A program made the position numbers and the translations under genes. DNA of 52,060 nucleotides from NCBI RefSeq assembly GCF_937863595.1, contig NZ_CALMGQ010000147.1, forward strand, positions 1 to 52,060, given 5' to 3'. Position 1 is the stretch's first letter; each line of letters starts with the position of its first letter. The notes below the pieces were generated by a model that was given only the letters and a program-made list of their open reading frames with translations, ran no database searches and was not told the origin of the DNA. Of this stretch, positions 26,349 through 34,857 are shown piece after piece. The DNA is from an uncultured Cytophaga sp. (GTDB lineage Bacteria > Bacteroidota > Bacteroidia > Cytophagales > Cytophagaceae).

Positions 26349-26648
26349 ATGAAATTGCACGTACAATCCATCCACTTCACCGCCGATGCGAAACTATTAG
26401 ACTTTCTTCAAAAGAAATTAGACAAGCTAGAGACGTTCAATGATTCCATTATTGATGGCGAAGTATTTCTGAAATTAGATAAAAACGAATCGAAGGGTTA
26501 TAAAGTCGTAAATATAAAATTAAATATTCCTGGCAACGAAATAGTCGTTAAAGAACAACGTGATTCATTTGAAGAAGCAATTGATCATGCCTACGACACA
26601 TTAAAAAATCAACTAACCAAGCATAAAGAAAAATCGGTTAGTCATTAA
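26349..26648 (+). CDS. hpf: Ribosome hibernation-promoting factor, short form
   Basis: This 99-residue protein (HPF/YfiA/RaiA family) binds the 30S decoding region and promotes ribosome dimerisation or silencing in slow growth. It reads MKLHVQSIHFTADAKLLDFLQKKLDKLETF, then DGEVFLKLDKNE, KGYKVVNIKLNIPGNEIVVKEQRDSFEEAIDHAYDTLKNQL, the normal beta-alpha-beta3-alpha pattern. The open frame extends upstream into xerC, but the family N-terminus fits Met at 26349. It lacks the long-form dimerisation domain. It ends the rpsU-xerC-hpf unit at a strong terminator. Confidence 0.93.
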   Translation: MKLHVQSIHFTADAKLLDFLQKKLDKLETFNDSIIDGEVFLKLDKNESKGYKVVNIKLNIPGNEIVVKEQRDSFEEAIDHAYDTLKNQLTKHKEKSVSH

Positions 26649-26651
26649 AAT

Positions 26652-26688
26652 AAAAAGCCTTTCCAGAAATTATCTGGAAGGGCTTTTT
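26652..26688. terminator. Bidirectional terminator between hpf and metK
   Basis: A 16-base stem, 26652-26667 with 26673-26688, pairs with one G-T wobble around a 5-base loop. It has an A-run on one side and a T-run on the other. It lies between two convergent genes and serves both. Confidence 0.92.
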
Positions 26689-26709
26689 ATTTTATATAAT
26701 TTGATATTC

Positions 26710-27969
26710 TTATTTAATACCAAATGCTTTTCTTACTTTTTCAACAAAGTCTAATTTTTCCCAAGTAAATAATTCTACTTTTTTCTTAATTACTTTGCCA
26801 TCGTTGCTTTTGAATGTTTTAGTTACAATCTGCGGCTTACGACCCATGTGTCCGTATGCTGCAGTTTCACTATAAATTGGATTGCGTAATTGCAAACGTT
26901 GTTCAATAGCGTAAGGACGCATATCAAATAATGCTTCAACAATTTTAGCAATCTGTCCGTCTGTCTTTTTAATTTTTGCAGTACCGTATGTATTTACATA
27001 AATACCCATCGGTTTTGCAACTCCGATTGCATACGAAACTTGAACCAATACTTCATCGCATAAACCAGCCGCAACTAAGTTTTTAGCAATATGTCTTGTA
27101 GCATACGCTGCAGAACGATCTACTTTAGATGGATCTTTACCAGAGAAAGCACCACCACCGTGTGCACCTTTACCACCGTATGTATCTACAATGATTTTTC
27201 TACCTGTTAAACCTGTATCGCCGTGTGGACCACCAATTACAAATTTACCTGTAGGGTTGATGTGGTATTTAATTCTAGTTTTTCCATCAAAGTATTTTTT
27301 ATACTTCGGATATTTTTTTACGATACGCGGAATTAAAATTGAAATAATATCTTTTTCAATTTTCTTATGCATTTTTTCTTCTGTGTCAAAATCATCGTGC
27401 TGTGTTGAAAGCACAATTGCTTCGATACGAGTTGGACGATTGTTGTCGTCGTACTCCAATGTTACTTGAGACTTTGCATCTGGACGAAGATATTTAATTT
27501 CTTTTCCTTCACGACGAAGAGCCGCAAGCTCAATCAATAATTTATGCGCCAAGTCAAGTGCCAATGGCATGTAATCATTTGTTTCGTTGGTTGCATAACC
27601 AAACATCATTCCTTGGTCACCGGCACCTTGTTCTTCTTTTTTCTTACGGTCTACACCTTGATTGATATCTGCAGACTGCTCATGTATAGCAGATAAGATA
27701 CCACAAGAGTTTGCTTCAAACATATACTCAGATTTAGTATATCCAATTTTACGGATTACTTCACGAGCAATTTCTTGAACATCTAAATATGCTTTTGATT
27801 TTACTTCACCTGCTAATATAACTTGTCCTGTTGTTACCAACGTTTCACACGCTACTTTCGCATTTGGATCAAACGCCAAAAAATGATCGATTAAAGCATC
27901 TGAAATTTGATCTGCTACTTTATCCGGGTGTCCTTCAGAAACCGATTCTGATGTAAATAAATAAGGCAT
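26710..27969 (-). CDS. metK: S-adenosylmethionine synthetase
   Basis: MetK makes S-adenosylmethionine from ATP and methionine. The 419-residue protein begins [25 protein letters not shown], containing the ATP-site His and Asp. [16 protein letters not shown] is the signature hexapeptide region, and [23 protein letters not shown] is the second family signature with the P-loop-like Gly run. [16 protein letters not shown] follows. The length is slightly above the typical 385-400; the extra residues include a basic C-terminal stretch ([14 protein letters not shown]). A TATTTTTG element lies about 40 bases upstream. I see no riboswitch-like structure in the short leader. Confidence 0.97.
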   Translation of the reverse strand: MPYLFTSESVSEGHPDKVADQISDALIDHFLAFDPNAKVACETLVTTGQVILAGEVKSKAYLDVQEIAREVIRKIGYTKSEYMFEANSCGILSAIHEQSADINQGVDRKKKEEQGAGDQGMMFGYATNETNDYMPLALDLAHKLLIELAALRREGKEIKYLRPDAKSQVTLEYDDNNRPTRIEAIVLSTQHDDFDTEEKMHKKIEKDIISILIPRIVKKYPKYKKYFDGKTRIKYHINPTGKFVIGGPHGDTGLTGRKIIVDTYGGKGAHGGGAFSGKDPSKVDRSAAYATRHIAKNLVAAGLCDEVLVQVSYAIGVAKPMGIYVNTYGTAKIKKTDGQIAKIVEALFDMRPYAIEQRLQLRNPIYSETAAYGHMGRKPQIVTKTFKSNDGKVIKKKVELFTWEKLDFVEKVRKAFGIK

Positions 27970-28010
27970 ATATAGTTTGTGTTGTTATGTTTATATTTTA
28001 ATCAATTAGA

Positions 28011-28018
28011 CAAAAATA
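28011..28018 (-). promoter_or_regulatory. Putative -7 element for metK
   Basis: The reverse strand reads TATTTTTG, an exact TAnnTTTG match, 42 bases before the metK start. A -33 TTG is not evident at the usual spacing. Confidence 0.4.
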
Positions 28019-28049
28019 CGGTAAAAGTTTATAATAGTGAAATATACTT

Positions 28050-28772
28050 TTACACGGCTAAAAACCCAAACATGGTGGGCCTTTTCCCTAAAACCAATTC
28101 TCCTTTTTTCCATTGTCCCACAGGCTTTGTTACAATTCGTTCTGTTGCCCCTGTTAAGTCTACGGATATGGTTAAAAGCGTGCTCTTTTCACATACTTCA
28201 ATTAAATCATCCAACATCTTATCGTTGCGATAAGGAGTCTCGATGAATAATTGCGTTTGATTTGCCATTTTGCTGATGCGTTCCAATTCTTTTATACGCT
28301 TTTTACGTTCCAGTCTATCAATGGGCAAATACCCGTTAAATGCAAAAGATTGTCCGTTTAAACCAGAAGCCATAACCGCCAATAGTATTGAGGATGGACC
28401 AGGTAAGGGCACAACTTGAATGCTTTGTTTATGCGCCCAAGCTACCAGCAAAGAACCTGGGTCGGCAATCCCTGGACAGCCTGCATCACTTATAATCCCA
28501 ACTTCTGATGGCTGTTTAATTTGATTGATTTGTTCTATTAATTGTTGATTGGTTGTTGATTTGGTCAATTCAAAAAGAACATACTCTTCAACTAAAACTT
28601 TCCCTCGCAATAACTTGCCAATGAACCTACGAGTTGTACGGGCATCTTCACAAAAAATAATACGTAAGTTTAATAAGGTATCCTTTACAACCTCTGGAAT
28701 ATAGCGCTCTGCCGTATCTTCAGATAATTCATTCGGAATTAAATAAACCTTTTTAATGTTTGAGGTTGACAT
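28050..28772 (-). CDS. SAM-dependent methyltransferase of the RsmI/tetrapyrrole methylase family
   Basis: 240 residues related to RsmI but clearly diverged. The N-terminal [11 protein letters not shown] motif is replaced by LIPNELSEDTAERYIPEV. IFCEDARTTRRFIGKLL and GIISDAGCPGIADPGSLLVAW correspond to the RsmI motifs EDTRTS and [11 protein letters not shown], and PLPGPSSILLAVMASGLNGQ follows. The SAM-binding core is therefore kept, while the substrate-side N-terminus differs. A true rsmI is also present at 15481-16251, so this paralogue probably methylates another target, possibly RNA. The gene lies downstream of the hydrolase gene and pdxJ on the same strand. Confidence 0.85.
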   Translation of the reverse strand: MSTSNIKKVYLIPNELSEDTAERYIPEVVKDTLLNLRIIFCEDARTTRRFIGKLLRGKVLVEEYVLFELTKSTTNQQLIEQINQIKQPSEVGIISDAGCPGIADPGSLLVAWAHKQSIQVVPLPGPSSILLAVMASGLNGQSFAFNGYLPIDRLERKKRIKELERISKMANQTQLFIETPYRNDKMLDDLIEVCEKSTLLTISVDLTGATERIVTKPVGQWKKGELVLGKRPTMFGFLAV

Positions 28773-28807
28773 AAAATTTATAGGGGTAAATAAGAATGAC
28801 TGTCGTT

Positions 28808-29572
28808 TTAATTTTCTATAAATTTTTCTATCAAATCAATTACCTCTTGGGGCTTTTCTGCATGCACAAAATGACTTGCGCCATCAACCGTTTCAATACG
28901 CACATTTGAAAAATGCTGTTGAATCAATGCCGTATCTTTTGCTTCAATATAGCCACTTTCACTTCCCCGAATGAACAATGTTGGAATGTTAATCTTTGCA
29001 GTTTCAGGCAAGGCTTCACCTATATTATCAATCTGATCTGAAAGTACAGACAAATTGATGCGCCAATCAAATTCCCCTTCGCTGTTTCGATACAAGCTTT
29101 TCAATAAAAACATGCGTACGCCTACATCTCCTACATAATTACTTAAAATGGCATCTGCTTCCCCACGTGTTTTAAGTGTTACTAAATCTATAGCAGCTAA
29201 GCCTGTTAAAATGGCCTCATGATGTCTTCCATAAAAACGCGGGGAAATATCGACAACGATTAATTTTTCTGCAACGCTTGGATATTCAGCGGCAAAACGC
29301 ATAATGGTTTTGCCACCCATAGAATGACCAATCAAAATAGGATTTTCAATTTTATGAAAGTCAATAAATTCTTTTAAATCAGCAGCCATTTCGGTGTAAT
29401 TATGAATAACTGCATGTGGCGATTGACCATGGTTGCGTGCATCTAACACATATGCTTTGTAATGCAAAGCAAGTTCTTTTGTAACACTCATCCAATTGTC
29501 TGAAGACCCAAACAATCCATGTAAAATAACTATTGGTCTACCTTCTCCCGCTTCTCTATAAAATAATTGCAT
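28808..29572 (-). CDS. Alpha/beta hydrolase, YbfF-like
   Basis: A 254-residue serine hydrolase of the alpha/beta fold. The N-terminal oxyanion motif is ILHGLFGSSDNWMSV, the nucleophile elbow is LIGHSMGGKTIMRFA (Ser), the acid is probably the Asp in VVDISPRFYG or the acidic residue in FIRGSESGYIE, and the His is in VDGASHFVHAEKP. The order and spacing resemble E. coli YbfF-type esterases; the substrate is unknown. It is co-directional with pdxJ (7 bases downstream of it) and the RsmI-like methylase. Confidence 0.88.
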   Translation of the reverse strand: MQLFYREAGEGRPIVILHGLFGSSDNWMSVTKELALHYKAYVLDARNHGQSPHAVIHNYTEMAADLKEFIDFHKIENPILIGHSMGGKTIMRFAAEYPSVAEKLIVVDISPRFYGRHHEAILTGLAAIDLVTLKTRGEADAILSNYVGDVGVRMFLLKSLYRNSEGEFDWRINLSVLSDQIDNIGEALPETAKINIPTLFIRGSESGYIEAKDTALIQQHFSNVRIETVDGASHFVHAEKPQEVIDLIEKFIEN

Positions 29573-29579
29573 CTACTTA

Positions 29580-30293
29580 TTATTTTAATTCTCTTAAATA
29601 TAATTGTATGGTATTTTCTAAGCCATAATATAAAGCATCGCAAATCAAGGCATGTCCTATGGAAACTTCATCCAAAAAAGGAATTTCAGATTTTAAGAAA
29701 TTCAAATTAAATAAATCTAGATCGTGACCTGCATTAATTCCCATGCCTAAACCTTGAGCACAGCTTGCAGCTTCAACATACTGTTTCACCGCAAGCTGTT
29801 TATTTGTATGATATTGAACAGCATATGGTTCGGTATATAATTCAATGCGATCTGCTCCAGCCGTTGCAGCCGCTTCAACAAACTTCACATTTGGGTCTAC
29901 AAATACCGAAACTCGAATACCCAAACTTTTGAAATGTTGTATTAATTCTTTTAAACGGGCTTGATGTTTAATGGTATCCCAGCCTGCATTCGAGGTAATT
30001 GCATCTACCGCATCTGGTACTAAGGTAACTTGGTGCGGTTTAATATTTTCCACCAAAGTAATAAATGAACCTTCTGGATTGCCTTCAATATTGAATTCTG
30101 TCGTTAATACTTTTTTCAAATCGTAGGCATCTTGATAGCGAATATGCCTTTCATCGGGTCTAGGGTGTATTGTGATACCTTCTGCACCAAAACGTTCGCA
30201 ATCCAAGGCAACTTTTACCACATCCGGATTGTTACCCCCACGAGCATTGCGTAGAGTGGCAATTTTATTAATATTTACACTTAATCGAGTCAT
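29580..30293 (-). CDS. pdxJ: Pyridoxine 5'-phosphate synthase
   Basis: PdxJ condenses 1-deoxyxylulose 5-phosphate with 3-amino-2-oxopropyl phosphate to pyridoxine 5'-phosphate, the last ring-forming step of DXP-dependent vitamin B6 synthesis. The 237-residue TIM-barrel protein begins [20 protein letters not shown], with [49 protein letters not shown], and [16 protein letters not shown] at the phosphate-binding end. It starts the minus-strand run pdxJ, hydrolase, methylase, and diverges from yqeY across a short region with interlocked promoters. PLP made here is also the cofactor of kynureninase in the same window. Confidence 0.96.
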   Translation of the reverse strand: MTRLSVNINKIATLRNARGGNNPDVVKVALDCERFGAEGITIHPRPDERHIRYQDAYDLKKVLTTEFNIEGNPEGSFITLVENIKPHQVTLVPDAVDAITSNAGWDTIKHQARLKELIQHFKSLGIRVSVFVDPNVKFVEAAATAGADRIELYTEPYAVQYHTNKQLAVKQYVEAASCAQGLGMGINAGHDLDLFNLNFLKSEIPFLDEVSIGHALICDALYYGLENTIQLYLRELK

Positions 30294-30297
30294 GTGC

Positions 30298-30327
30298 TTG
30301 TAGTATGTAGTTCTATTTATATTTTTG
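30298..30327 (+). promoter_or_regulatory. Putative promoter of yqeY
   Basis: TTG at 30298-30300 and TATTTTTG at 30320-30327 are 19 bases apart. Transcription would begin near 30331, about 26 bases before the yqeY ATG at 30357. The -33 element adjoins the pdxJ start codon. Confidence 0.6.
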
Positions 30328-30339
30328 TCCTACCGAACA

Positions 30340-30347
30340 CAAAAATA
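30340..30347 (-). promoter_or_regulatory. Putative -7 element for pdxJ
   Basis: The reverse strand reads TATTTTTG, the same octamer as the yqeY element and facing it 12 bases away. A candidate -33 (TTG on the reverse strand) lies at 30370-30372, 22 bases further, inside the yqeY coding region. Confidence 0.5.
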
Positions 30348-30356
30348 CAAAATCAT

Positions 30357-30815
30357 ATGAGTTTAAAAACAACAATTGAAGCAGATATAAAAAAAGCCAT
30401 GATCGCGCGTAATGCAGAAGATTTAAGAGCATTACGTGCTATTAAATCGATGATCATGTTAGCTGAAACCGAAAAAGGTGCTACGGGAGAATTGTCCGCA
30501 GATCAAGAATCTAAAATCCTTGCCAAAGCACACAAGCAACGTAAAGAATCTGCAGACATTTTTGCACAACAAGGAAGAAAGGATTTAGAAGAAAAAGAAT
30601 TGGAGGAAATTGAAGTAATTGAACGCTACCTTCCGAAACAATTAAGCAATGAAGAAATCGAAGCTGCAGTAAAATCTATTGTTACAAGTGTTGGTGCTAA
30701 AAGTGCTGCAGACATGGGAAAGGTTATGGGTGTTGCATCTAAAGAGTTGGCAGGCAAAGCAGATGGCAAAGCAGTTTCAGAAGCCGTTAAAAAAATATTG
30801 TCAACATTAGCTTAA
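30357..30815 (+). CDS. GatB/YqeY domain protein
   Basis: A 152-residue protein of the YqeY family, which is homologous to the tail domain of the GatB amidotransferase subunit and is thought to bind tRNA or act with amidotransferases; its exact role is unproven. It reads MSLKTTIEADIKKAMIARNAEDLRALRAIKSMI, then KILAKAHKQRKESADIFAQQGR, EIEVIERYLPKQLSNEEIEA, ADMGKVMGVASKEL and GKADGKAVSEAVKKIL, all typical. The frame is open to 30294, but Met at 30357 matches the family start and follows the putative promoter. cvpA follows after 9 bases. Confidence 0.93.
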   Translation: MSLKTTIEADIKKAMIARNAEDLRALRAIKSMIMLAETEKGATGELSADQESKILAKAHKQRKESADIFAQQGRKDLEEKELEEIEVIERYLPKQLSNEEIEAAVKSIVTSVGAKSAADMGKVMGVASKELAGKADGKAVSEAVKKILSTLA

Positions 30816-30824
30816 TAATTTCTC

Positions 30825-31343
30825 TTGGAAGTCATTGATATTATATTGATTTTAATTTTAGGGTATGGAGGATATAAAGGTTATCAAACGGGTTTGTTAA
30901 TTCAATTTATAACTTTCATTGCTTTCATAATAGCCATAATAACTGCATTTAATTTGGGGCAAATTGGTGTTTCTAAATTGAAGGAATGGTTTGATCTTAA
31001 TGATAGCATATTACCCGTGGCAAGTTTCTTACTTATTTTTCTAGGAGTGTTGATAACAATCATACTTCTTGGAAAATTTCTTACTTCCGTTTTGCATCAA
31101 ACCTTATTTGGTAGTGTAGATAAATATGCGGGTGCATTGGTAGGTATTTTAAAAGCTGCTTTTGGATTGGGTTGTGTTTTGTGGTTACTACAAAAATCTG
31201 GTTTGAAAATTCCTATTGAGTATACAGACGAATCTTTTGTATATGTATGGCTCACAGAATATTCGCCAAGTGTTATAAAATTATTAGGTCAAATTATTCC
31301 ATTTGAAGATATAATGGGTAAAGTTGAACAACTTATTGATTAA
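30825..31343 (+). CDS. CvpA family membrane protein
   Basis: 172 residues with four hydrophobic segments, beginning MEVIDIILILILGYGGYKGYQTGLL, the usual start of CvpA (colicin V production) proteins. The next helices are in LIQFITFIAFIIAIITAFNL, ILPVASFLLIFLGVLITII and YAGALVGILKAAFGLGCVLW; the GxxxGxxxA pattern in the last is typical. CvpA is an inner-membrane protein with roles in envelope homeostasis that are not well understood. The start is TTG at 30825, which puts the protein 9 bases after the yqeY stop. The initiator is inferred from homologous N-termini. Confidence 0.87.
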   Translation: MEVIDIILILILGYGGYKGYQTGLLIQFITFIAFIIAIITAFNLGQIGVSKLKEWFDLNDSILPVASFLLIFLGVLITIILLGKFLTSVLHQTLFGSVDKYAGALVGILKAAFGLGCVLWLLQKSGLKIPIEYTDESFVYVWLTEYSPSVIKLLGQIIPFEDIMGKVEQLID

Positions 31344-31396
31344 CATTCATTAAATTATATACCAATTCTCAATACTTCATGCGTATTGATTATTGA

Positions 31397-31404
31397 TAAC
31401 TTTG
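31397..31404 (+). promoter_or_regulatory. Putative -7 element for the alpha/beta hydrolase gene
   Basis: TAACTTTG fits TAnnTTTG, about 48 bases upstream of the preferred ATG at 31452. The -33 region is poor. It argues against the longer start at 31386. Confidence 0.35.
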
Positions 31405-31451
31405 TTTTAGATTGCACGTTAGTACCTATACGATGCGTATTTGTTGATTTT

Positions 31452-32225
31452 ATGGAGTTGATAATAAAAAAAGAAGGCGATTTTAAATTCGTTGAAGAAG
31501 GCGAAGGAGAAGTATTGCTTTTACTACATGGATTGTTTGGAGCACTAAGTAATTGGGAAAAGCTTGTGCATTATTTCAGCAAAAACTACCGTGTTATTAT
31601 CCCGATGTTGCCTATTTACGAAATGCCAATAAAATCTGCAGGTTTAGAAGGATTGGTAAGTTTTGTAGAAAAATTTGTAGCGCATAAAAAACTTACTGAA
31701 TTAAATTTAGTAGGAAACTCTTTAGGTGGACATGTTGGGCTATTATATGCATTAAAAAATCAATCTTCTGTAAAGAGTTTAACCTTAACAGGGAGCTCTG
31801 GCTTGTTTGAAAATGGTATGGGAGGATCATTTCCAAAACGTGGAAACTATCCATATGTAAAAGAACGTGTTGAATACACTTTCTTTTACCCAGAAACAGC
31901 AACAAAAGAATTAGTTGATGAGGTATATGAGATATGTAGCGAAATACCAAAGTGTATACGTATCATTGCTATTGCTAAATCTGCACAACGTCATAACATA
32001 GCAAGCGATTTACATAAAATAAATAAGCCCACATTATTGATCTGGGGGTTAAACGATACCATTACACCACCGTTGGTTGGGCATGAATTCAATTTGCTCA
32101 TTAAAAAATCAGAATTACATTTTATAGATAAATGTGGACATGCACCTATGATGGAACATCCGGATACATTTAATTCTATATTTGAACGTTTTATAAATAA
32201 ACACGCAACTTCACATGTTAGCTGA
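31452..32225 (+). CDS. Alpha/beta hydrolase
   Basis: A 257-residue serine hydrolase. The N-terminal strand and oxyanion motif are LLLLHGLFGALSNWEKL, the nucleophile elbow is LVGNSLGGHVGLLYA (Ser), the acid is in LIWGLNDTITPP (Asp), and the His is in CGHAPMMEHPDTFN. All three catalytic residues are thus visible. The start at 31452 is preferred over 31386 because the extra N-terminal residues are unlike the family and a -7 element lies in that stretch. It overlaps the next gene, a CBS-domain protein, by 11 bases, which implies coupling. Substrate unknown. Confidence 0.87.
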   Translation: MELIIKKEGDFKFVEEGEGEVLLLLHGLFGALSNWEKLVHYFSKNYRVIIPMLPIYEMPIKSAGLEGLVSFVEKFVAHKKLTELNLVGNSLGGHVGLLYALKNQSSVKSLTLTGSSGLFENGMGGSFPKRGNYPYVKERVEYTFFYPETATKELVDEVYEICSEIPKCIRIIAIAKSAQRHNIASDLHKINKPTLLIWGLNDTITPPLVGHEFNLLIKKSELHFIDKCGHAPMMEHPDTFNSIFERFINKHATSHVS

Positions 32226-32880
32226 AGAATTCATCAATAAAATGATTCCGCCATTAAAGTTAAATGACACCAGTCAAATAGCTTTGAATTGGATGGAAGT
32301 ATTTCATCTAACACAACTTGCTGTTGTGGATGAACGCTTGTATAAAGGAATTATAGATGAAGAAACACTCTTAGAAAAAAATAATCCAAATTTACCCATA
32401 TCAGAATATGTGTTAAGTTATAAAGATGTAACAGTCAAAGCAACCTCACATTACTATGATGTTATAAGTCTTGCAAGTAAAAATCAATTGGAAGTAATCC
32501 CTGTAATTGGGGATGCGAATGAGTATTTAGGTGTTGTTTCTGTAAATGAAACATCAGTAGCAATTGCAAAAATGTTTGCCAGCCAAGGTGTAGGCGGAAT
32601 CATTGTTTTGGCAATGAAAGAAATAGATTATTCTCTTGCTCAAATATCTAGATTGATTGAAGCAAATGACACGAAGATTATGAGCGTATTTGTATCAGAC
32701 GACTCTAAAAAAGATTCTTTTATAAAGGTTACCTTAAAATTAAACCGCATAGATCTAACCCGCGTTATTGCAACGCTTGAAAGATACGATTATAAAATAA
32801 TTGCTCAATTTCAAGAAACGGATATTGTAGATTATGATAAAGATCGATTGGATATGTTGTTTAAATACTTGAACATGTAA
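32215..32880 (+). CDS. CBS domain-containing protein
   Basis: 221 residues. The N-terminal half contains two CBS-like repeats: IPPLKLNDTSQIALNWMEVFHLTQLAVVDERLYKGII and YKDVTVKATSHYYDVISLASKNQLEVIPVIGDANEYLGVV. CBS pairs bind adenine nucleotides and act as energy sensors. The C-terminal half (SLAQISRLIEANDTKIMSVFV and KVTLKLNRIDLTRVIATLERYDYKI) looks like an ACT-type regulatory fold. It sits between a hydrolase gene (overlap of 11 bases) and nadK (11 bases downstream). A CBS protein next to nadK is, from memory, a common Bacteroidota arrangement; regulation of NAD kinase is a guess. Confidence 0.8.
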   Translation: MLAEEFINKMIPPLKLNDTSQIALNWMEVFHLTQLAVVDERLYKGIIDEETLLEKNNPNLPISEYVLSYKDVTVKATSHYYDVISLASKNQLEVIPVIGDANEYLGVVSVNETSVAIAKMFASQGVGGIIVLAMKEIDYSLAQISRLIEANDTKIMSVFVSDDSKKDSFIKVTLKLNRIDLTRVIATLERYDYKIIAQFQETDIVDYDKDRLDMLFKYLNM

Positions 32881-32891
32881 TTCGTTGTGAT

Positions 32892-33770
32892 ATGATTTTT
32901 GCATTACATGGACGACCTTTCAAAGCAGATAATATACCTTATGTACAACATTTGTTACTTTATCTCCAGAAAAAAGATGTTCAATTAACAATAAATGAAT
33001 CTTTTGTAGACTTTTTACTTGAATGCAAAATTGAATTGCCCCAATCGTATGCTACCTTTAAAACGATTTTTGACGTAGAACATGTGCAGCTTATGTTGAG
33101 TATCGGTGGAGATGGAACCTTACTTGAAGCAGCCACTTTTATAGGGAAAAAAAATATTCCATTAGTTGGTATTAACACAGGTAGATTGGGCTTTTTAGCT
33201 ACGACACCTAGAGAAGAGTTAGAAGCAGCTATAAATGAACTCATCGATGGAAGCTATTCAATTTCAAGTAGAACACTTATAAAATTAGTTTCGGAGGAAA
33301 AACTATTTGGCGGTCTAAATTATGCATTGAACGAGTTTGCCTTAACAAAGCGTGATTCCTCTTCCATGATTACAGTACATACATATATAGATGGCGAATT
33401 TCTAAATTCGTATTGGGCAGATGGCCTATTGGTGGCAACTCCTACAGGTTCAACAGGTTATTCGTTAAGTTGTGGTGGCCCATTGGTACATCCAAAAACT
33501 GAAAATTTCATTATCACACCCATTAGTCCGCACAACTTAAATGTACGGCCAATGATTGTTCCAGACAGTTCACAGATATCCTTTGAGATTGAAGGGCGAA
33601 ACCAAAACTTTCTTATATCGTTAGACTCCAGATCGGAAATTGTTTCTTCAAATACAAAACTTTCAGTTAAAAAAGAAGACTTTCAAATTCAACTCGTTGA
33701 ATTAAAAAATTACAATTATTATAAAACTCTTAGAAGTAAATTAAATTGGGGCTTAGATGCTAGAAATTAA
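32892..33770 (+). CDS. nadK: NAD kinase
   Basis: NadK phosphorylates NAD to NADP with ATP or polyphosphate. The 292-residue protein carries LMLSIGGDGTLLEAATFIG with the catalytic GGDGT near residue 76, VGINTGRLGFLATT, LNEFALTKRDSSSMI, and ATPTGSTGYSLSCGGPLVHP, the second family signature. The length is normal. The start ATG at 32892 follows the CBS gene by 11 bases. With haaO, kynU and kmo at 7-10 kb, this window encodes both a route towards NAD and its conversion to NADP, but the loci are far apart. Confidence 0.97.
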   Translation: MIFALHGRPFKADNIPYVQHLLLYLQKKDVQLTINESFVDFLLECKIELPQSYATFKTIFDVEHVQLMLSIGGDGTLLEAATFIGKKNIPLVGINTGRLGFLATTPREELEAAINELIDGSYSISSRTLIKLVSEEKLFGGLNYALNEFALTKRDSSSMITVHTYIDGEFLNSYWADGLLVATPTGSTGYSLSCGGPLVHPKTENFIITPISPHNLNVRPMIVPDSSQISFEIEGRNQNFLISLDSRSEIVSSNTKLSVKKEDFQIQLVELKNYNYYKTLRSKLNWGLDARN

Positions 33771-33858
33771 TCTAAATCTAAAATAATAGTCCTATATTGA
33801 ATAACTTTTAACAAACAAATCACCTGATTTTACAATCTTGTTCGTATTTATTTAGTAT

Positions 33859-34854
33859 ATGAAGCAATTTAAAAAAGTATTCTTCGTTCTTTTTTTACTA
33901 AGTCTTTGCACAATCGAAAGTAGTGCACAAAAAAGCTTTAAAAAATATCGATATTACAGCTTAGGCGGTTGTATCAATGCAATGAATTATGTAGGTGACT
34001 TAGACCCAGGTCCAAGTTTGCTTAGCCCAAGTATTAAATTTACACGTTATAACTTTGGTGTTACAGGTTTATACAGAATAAAACCTAGAGTTTCTTTAAG
34101 AGGAACATTCTCTTATGGTCGAATCAAAGGAGATGACTCTAAAAGTGCAGATTACCAACCTTTGAATGTTAATCGATTATACCGAAATTTATCATTCAGA
34201 AATCAGATTTATGAATTTAAATTTGATGTTGTGATTGACCTTTTTGAAAATTCACGCAGATTTTCAAAAAGACCAGACTACACGCCTTATATGTTTGTTG
34301 GCTTAGCATACTTTCACCACAACCCACAAGGGCAAAATGCAAATGGTGATTGGGTAAATTTAAAAGATTTGCACACAGAAGGTCAAGGCCTACCGGGTGG
34401 ACCAAAAAATTATTCGCGCAATCAAATTGCTATACCCCTTGGTGTTGGCTTCAGATATAAGCTCTCGAAACAGTGGGATATCGCATTTGATATAGGATGG
34501 AGATTCACATTGACTGACTACTTAGATGATGTAGGAGGTACATATTACGATAAAGAAGCACTTACGAAGGCTTATGGTGACGAATCAAGAATGATGTCTG
34601 ACAAATCATATCAAGCCTATTCCACGAATCCTGAATTGGCTGCAAGTGTCGATAACCATTACGGAGCGAATCCTCAGACGGGTTATGCAGGACATCCTCA
34701 AAATCAAAACGATGGATGGACTGGAATTTCAACTTATGGTCAACAAGGTGGTCAACGTGGAGATTTAAGAGGAAGAAGAGATGTTTATATCGTAACTGGT
34801 TTTCACTTAACTTATATATTCCCAGGCAAAGTCGTTTGCCCAAAATTTAGATAA
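33859..34854 (+). CDS. DUF6089-like outer membrane protein 1
   Basis: 331 residues. The signal peptide (MKQFKKVFFVLFLLSLCTIE then SSA) is followed by Gln at the predicted mature N-terminus. The body starts RYYSLGGCINAMNYVGDLDP and has the strand-rich pattern of a beta-barrel: YRIKPRVSLRGTFSYGRIKGDD, NLSFRNQIYEFKFDVVIDLFE, YTPYMFVGLAYFHHNPQGQ, IPLGVGFRYKLSKQWDIAFDIGWRFTLTDYLDDVGG, ending in a strand-like TYIFPGKVVCPKF. This matches DUF6089 proteins found upstream of uppS-bamA in Bacteroidota. Compared with the next gene it has a longer loop region of about 60 polar residues near the C-terminus. Confidence 0.8.
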   Translation: MKQFKKVFFVLFLLSLCTIESSAQKSFKKYRYYSLGGCINAMNYVGDLDPGPSLLSPSIKFTRYNFGVTGLYRIKPRVSLRGTFSYGRIKGDDSKSADYQPLNVNRLYRNLSFRNQIYEFKFDVVIDLFENSRRFSKRPDYTPYMFVGLAYFHHNPQGQNANGDWVNLKDLHTEGQGLPGGPKNYSRNQIAIPLGVGFRYKLSKQWDIAFDIGWRFTLTDYLDDVGGTYYDKEALTKAYGDESRMMSDKSYQAYSTNPELAASVDNHYGANPQTGYAGHPQNQNDGWTGISTYGQQGGQRGDLRGRRDVYIVTGFHLTYIFPGKVVCPKFR

Positions 34855-34857
34855 AAA

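Noticed and set aside
27970..28049. Possible SAM riboswitch upstream of metK
   Set aside because: The predicted leader is only about 40 bases and shows no conserved SAM-binding folds or pairing.
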